From: an uncultured Bacilli bacterium
GTDB lineage: Bacteria > Bacillota_I > Bacilli_A > RF39 > UBA660
Length of the DNA stretch: 64,000 nt
Assembly (NCBI GenBank): GCA_944332475.1
Contig: CALVKA010000001.1
Coordinates: forward strand, 62,001 to 126,000
Direction of reading: 5' to 3'
Part shown: positions 63,441 to 64,000 of the stretch, piece after piece
How positions within the stretch are numbered: the stretch's first letter is position 1
How the letters are laid out: every line of letters begins with the position of its first letter
Made by a program: the position numbers and the translations under genes
Notes under the pieces: model-generated
What the model was told of the DNA's origin: nothing
Databases searched by the model: none
Seen by the model: the letters and a program-made list of their open reading frames with translations, nothing else

Positions 63441-63505
63441 TTGTAACACGCTTGACTTATAAAGAAAAAATAATTCCTTGAATTCAGAAAAGGAGCTTAG
63501 ATAGA

Positions 63506-64000
63506 ATGAGTAAGATAAAGAGGTTTGTACAAGAACATACAAAAGAAGTCGTAGTCTTTGGTGTTTTTGTAGTGGCAGTATCTATCTTTTTTGTAGGGAA
63601 TGCTTTCGCAGCTTTAACACCAACAAAAAGTGTGATTATTACATCAAAAAATACTAGCTTTGAAGATAACGAACCAGGATCCTGGCAAGTAGAGAAGAGT
63701 GGCAAATGGGTATCGAAAGGAAAGGCTAGAGTCACCTTTGATGTAGATACTTCACTTATGACAGAAGATAGAGATACCGATATCATCATGGTACTAGATA
63801 TCTCAGGGTCCATGTCAGGAGACAAACTAGATAGAGTAAAAAGTGATTCTACAGAACTAATAGAAAGTTTACTTTCTAACAGAAATAATCAAGTGGCCTT
63901 AATTACGTTTGATACAGTATCTACCATTGTATCAGATTTTACGAATGATAAAGTCGCATTAATAAATCAAATTAATGAGTTACAAGATACCGGAAGTACC
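63506..64000 (+). CDS. Secreted vWA-domain surface protein/adhesin (3' partial)
   Basis: The first 165 residues of a larger protein cut by the window end. A signal peptide is clear: basic start (KIKRFVQEH), hydrophobic core about 14-32 and cleavage after NAFA. A beta-rich lead segment is followed by a von Willebrand factor A domain with the metal-site motif DISGSMSG (about 101-108). Such proteins are usually cell-wall-anchored adhesins or pilus tips. The ATG follows AAAAGGAG. Codon use (more ATC, ACC, CTA; A-rich) differs from the T-rich neighbours, suggesting transfer. Confidence 0.88.
   Translation, partial: MSKIKRFVQEHTKEVVVFGVFVVAVSIFFVGNAFAALTPTKSVIITSKNTSFEDNEPGSWQVEKSGKWVSKGKARVTFDVDTSLMTEDRDTDIIMVLDISGSMSGDKLDRVKSDSTELIESLLSNRNNQVALITFDTVSTIVSDFTNDKVALINQINELQDTGST

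Noticed and set aside
62087-64000. The integrase region as the attL end of an integrated ICE or prophage
   Set aside because: Possible, but the matching 14-bp repeats are inverted, not direct, and enclose only the integrase and a promoter. No relaxase, excisionase or phage genes are visible. An island beyond 64000 cannot be excluded.
1-64000. CRISPR arrays, tRNA or rRNA genes
   Set aside because: No regularly spaced repeats and no tRNA-like cloverleaf or rRNA sequence were noticed on either strand. A tRNAscan and CRISPR finder run would confirm.

Overview
The window is 64 kb of low-GC, leading-strand-biased chromosome from a Gram-positive bacterium of the Bacillota. TGA is an ordinary stop (for example at 4676-4678), so this is not a code-4 mollicute. 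Gene content and order point to class Bacilli or a close gut lineage such as the RF39/Erysipelotrichales type; that placement is inference. Supporting evidence is the Bacillus-like order rplS ... rbgA-rnhB ... topA ... xerC, comN-secDF-relA-dtd ... hisS-aspS ... tcdA, polA-mutM, murG-murB-divIB ... ftsA-ftsZ, yqeG-yqeH and dnaG-rpoD-trmK. Lineage-specific proteins of unknown function are slotted between these housekeeping genes, and some familiar members (dprA, trmFO, recJ, apt) are absent from their usual places.

Layout. 1-6.1 kb: partial queA, rplS, lepB, a nucleotidyltransferase, then a SCIFF peptide with its radical SAM maturase and a translationally coupled PLP decarboxylase. 6.1-14 kb: small unknowns, rbgA, an RNase HII with an unusual N-terminal domain, topA and xerC. 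15-23 kb: comN-like gene, secDF, relA, dtd, AI-2E-family permease, M3-like peptidase. 23.3-30 kb: T-box-controlled hisS-aspS, a membrane-anchored TasA-like protein, an alpha/beta hydrolase, a 6S-RNA-like ncRNA and tcdA. 30-39 kb: lexA divergent from a tiny membrane protein that looks like an SOS division inhibitor, then polA, mutM, pyk, and tmcAL-gmk on the minus strand. 39-51 kb: cell-wall and division cluster murG-murB-divIB, three tandem paralogous GT-C-like membrane proteins, ftsA-ftsZ, then arginase and murE. 51-62 kb: VanZ-like protein, flippase, SigK-type sigma factor, polysaccharide deacetylase, yqeG-yqeH, a transglutaminase-like protein, and dnaG-rpoD-trmK. 62-64 kb: a tyrosine integrase and the start of a secreted von Willebrand factor A (vWA) surface protein.

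The most striking structure is at the right end. The integrase, an outward-facing promoter and integrase arm-type repeats lie between a 14-bp perfect inverted repeat (62111-62124 and 63420-63433). The promoter points across the right repeat into the vWA adhesin gene. This is the architecture of a self-contained invertible promoter switch (phase variation) controlling a surface protein. Other points of interest are the GT-C triplet inside the division cluster, a SCIFF peptide that appears to lack the usual thioether acceptor Thr, a Cys/His-rich tail on HisRS, and paired candidate LexA boxes in the lexA/small-protein divergent promoter region. All calls come from reading the sequence; no database search was possible.
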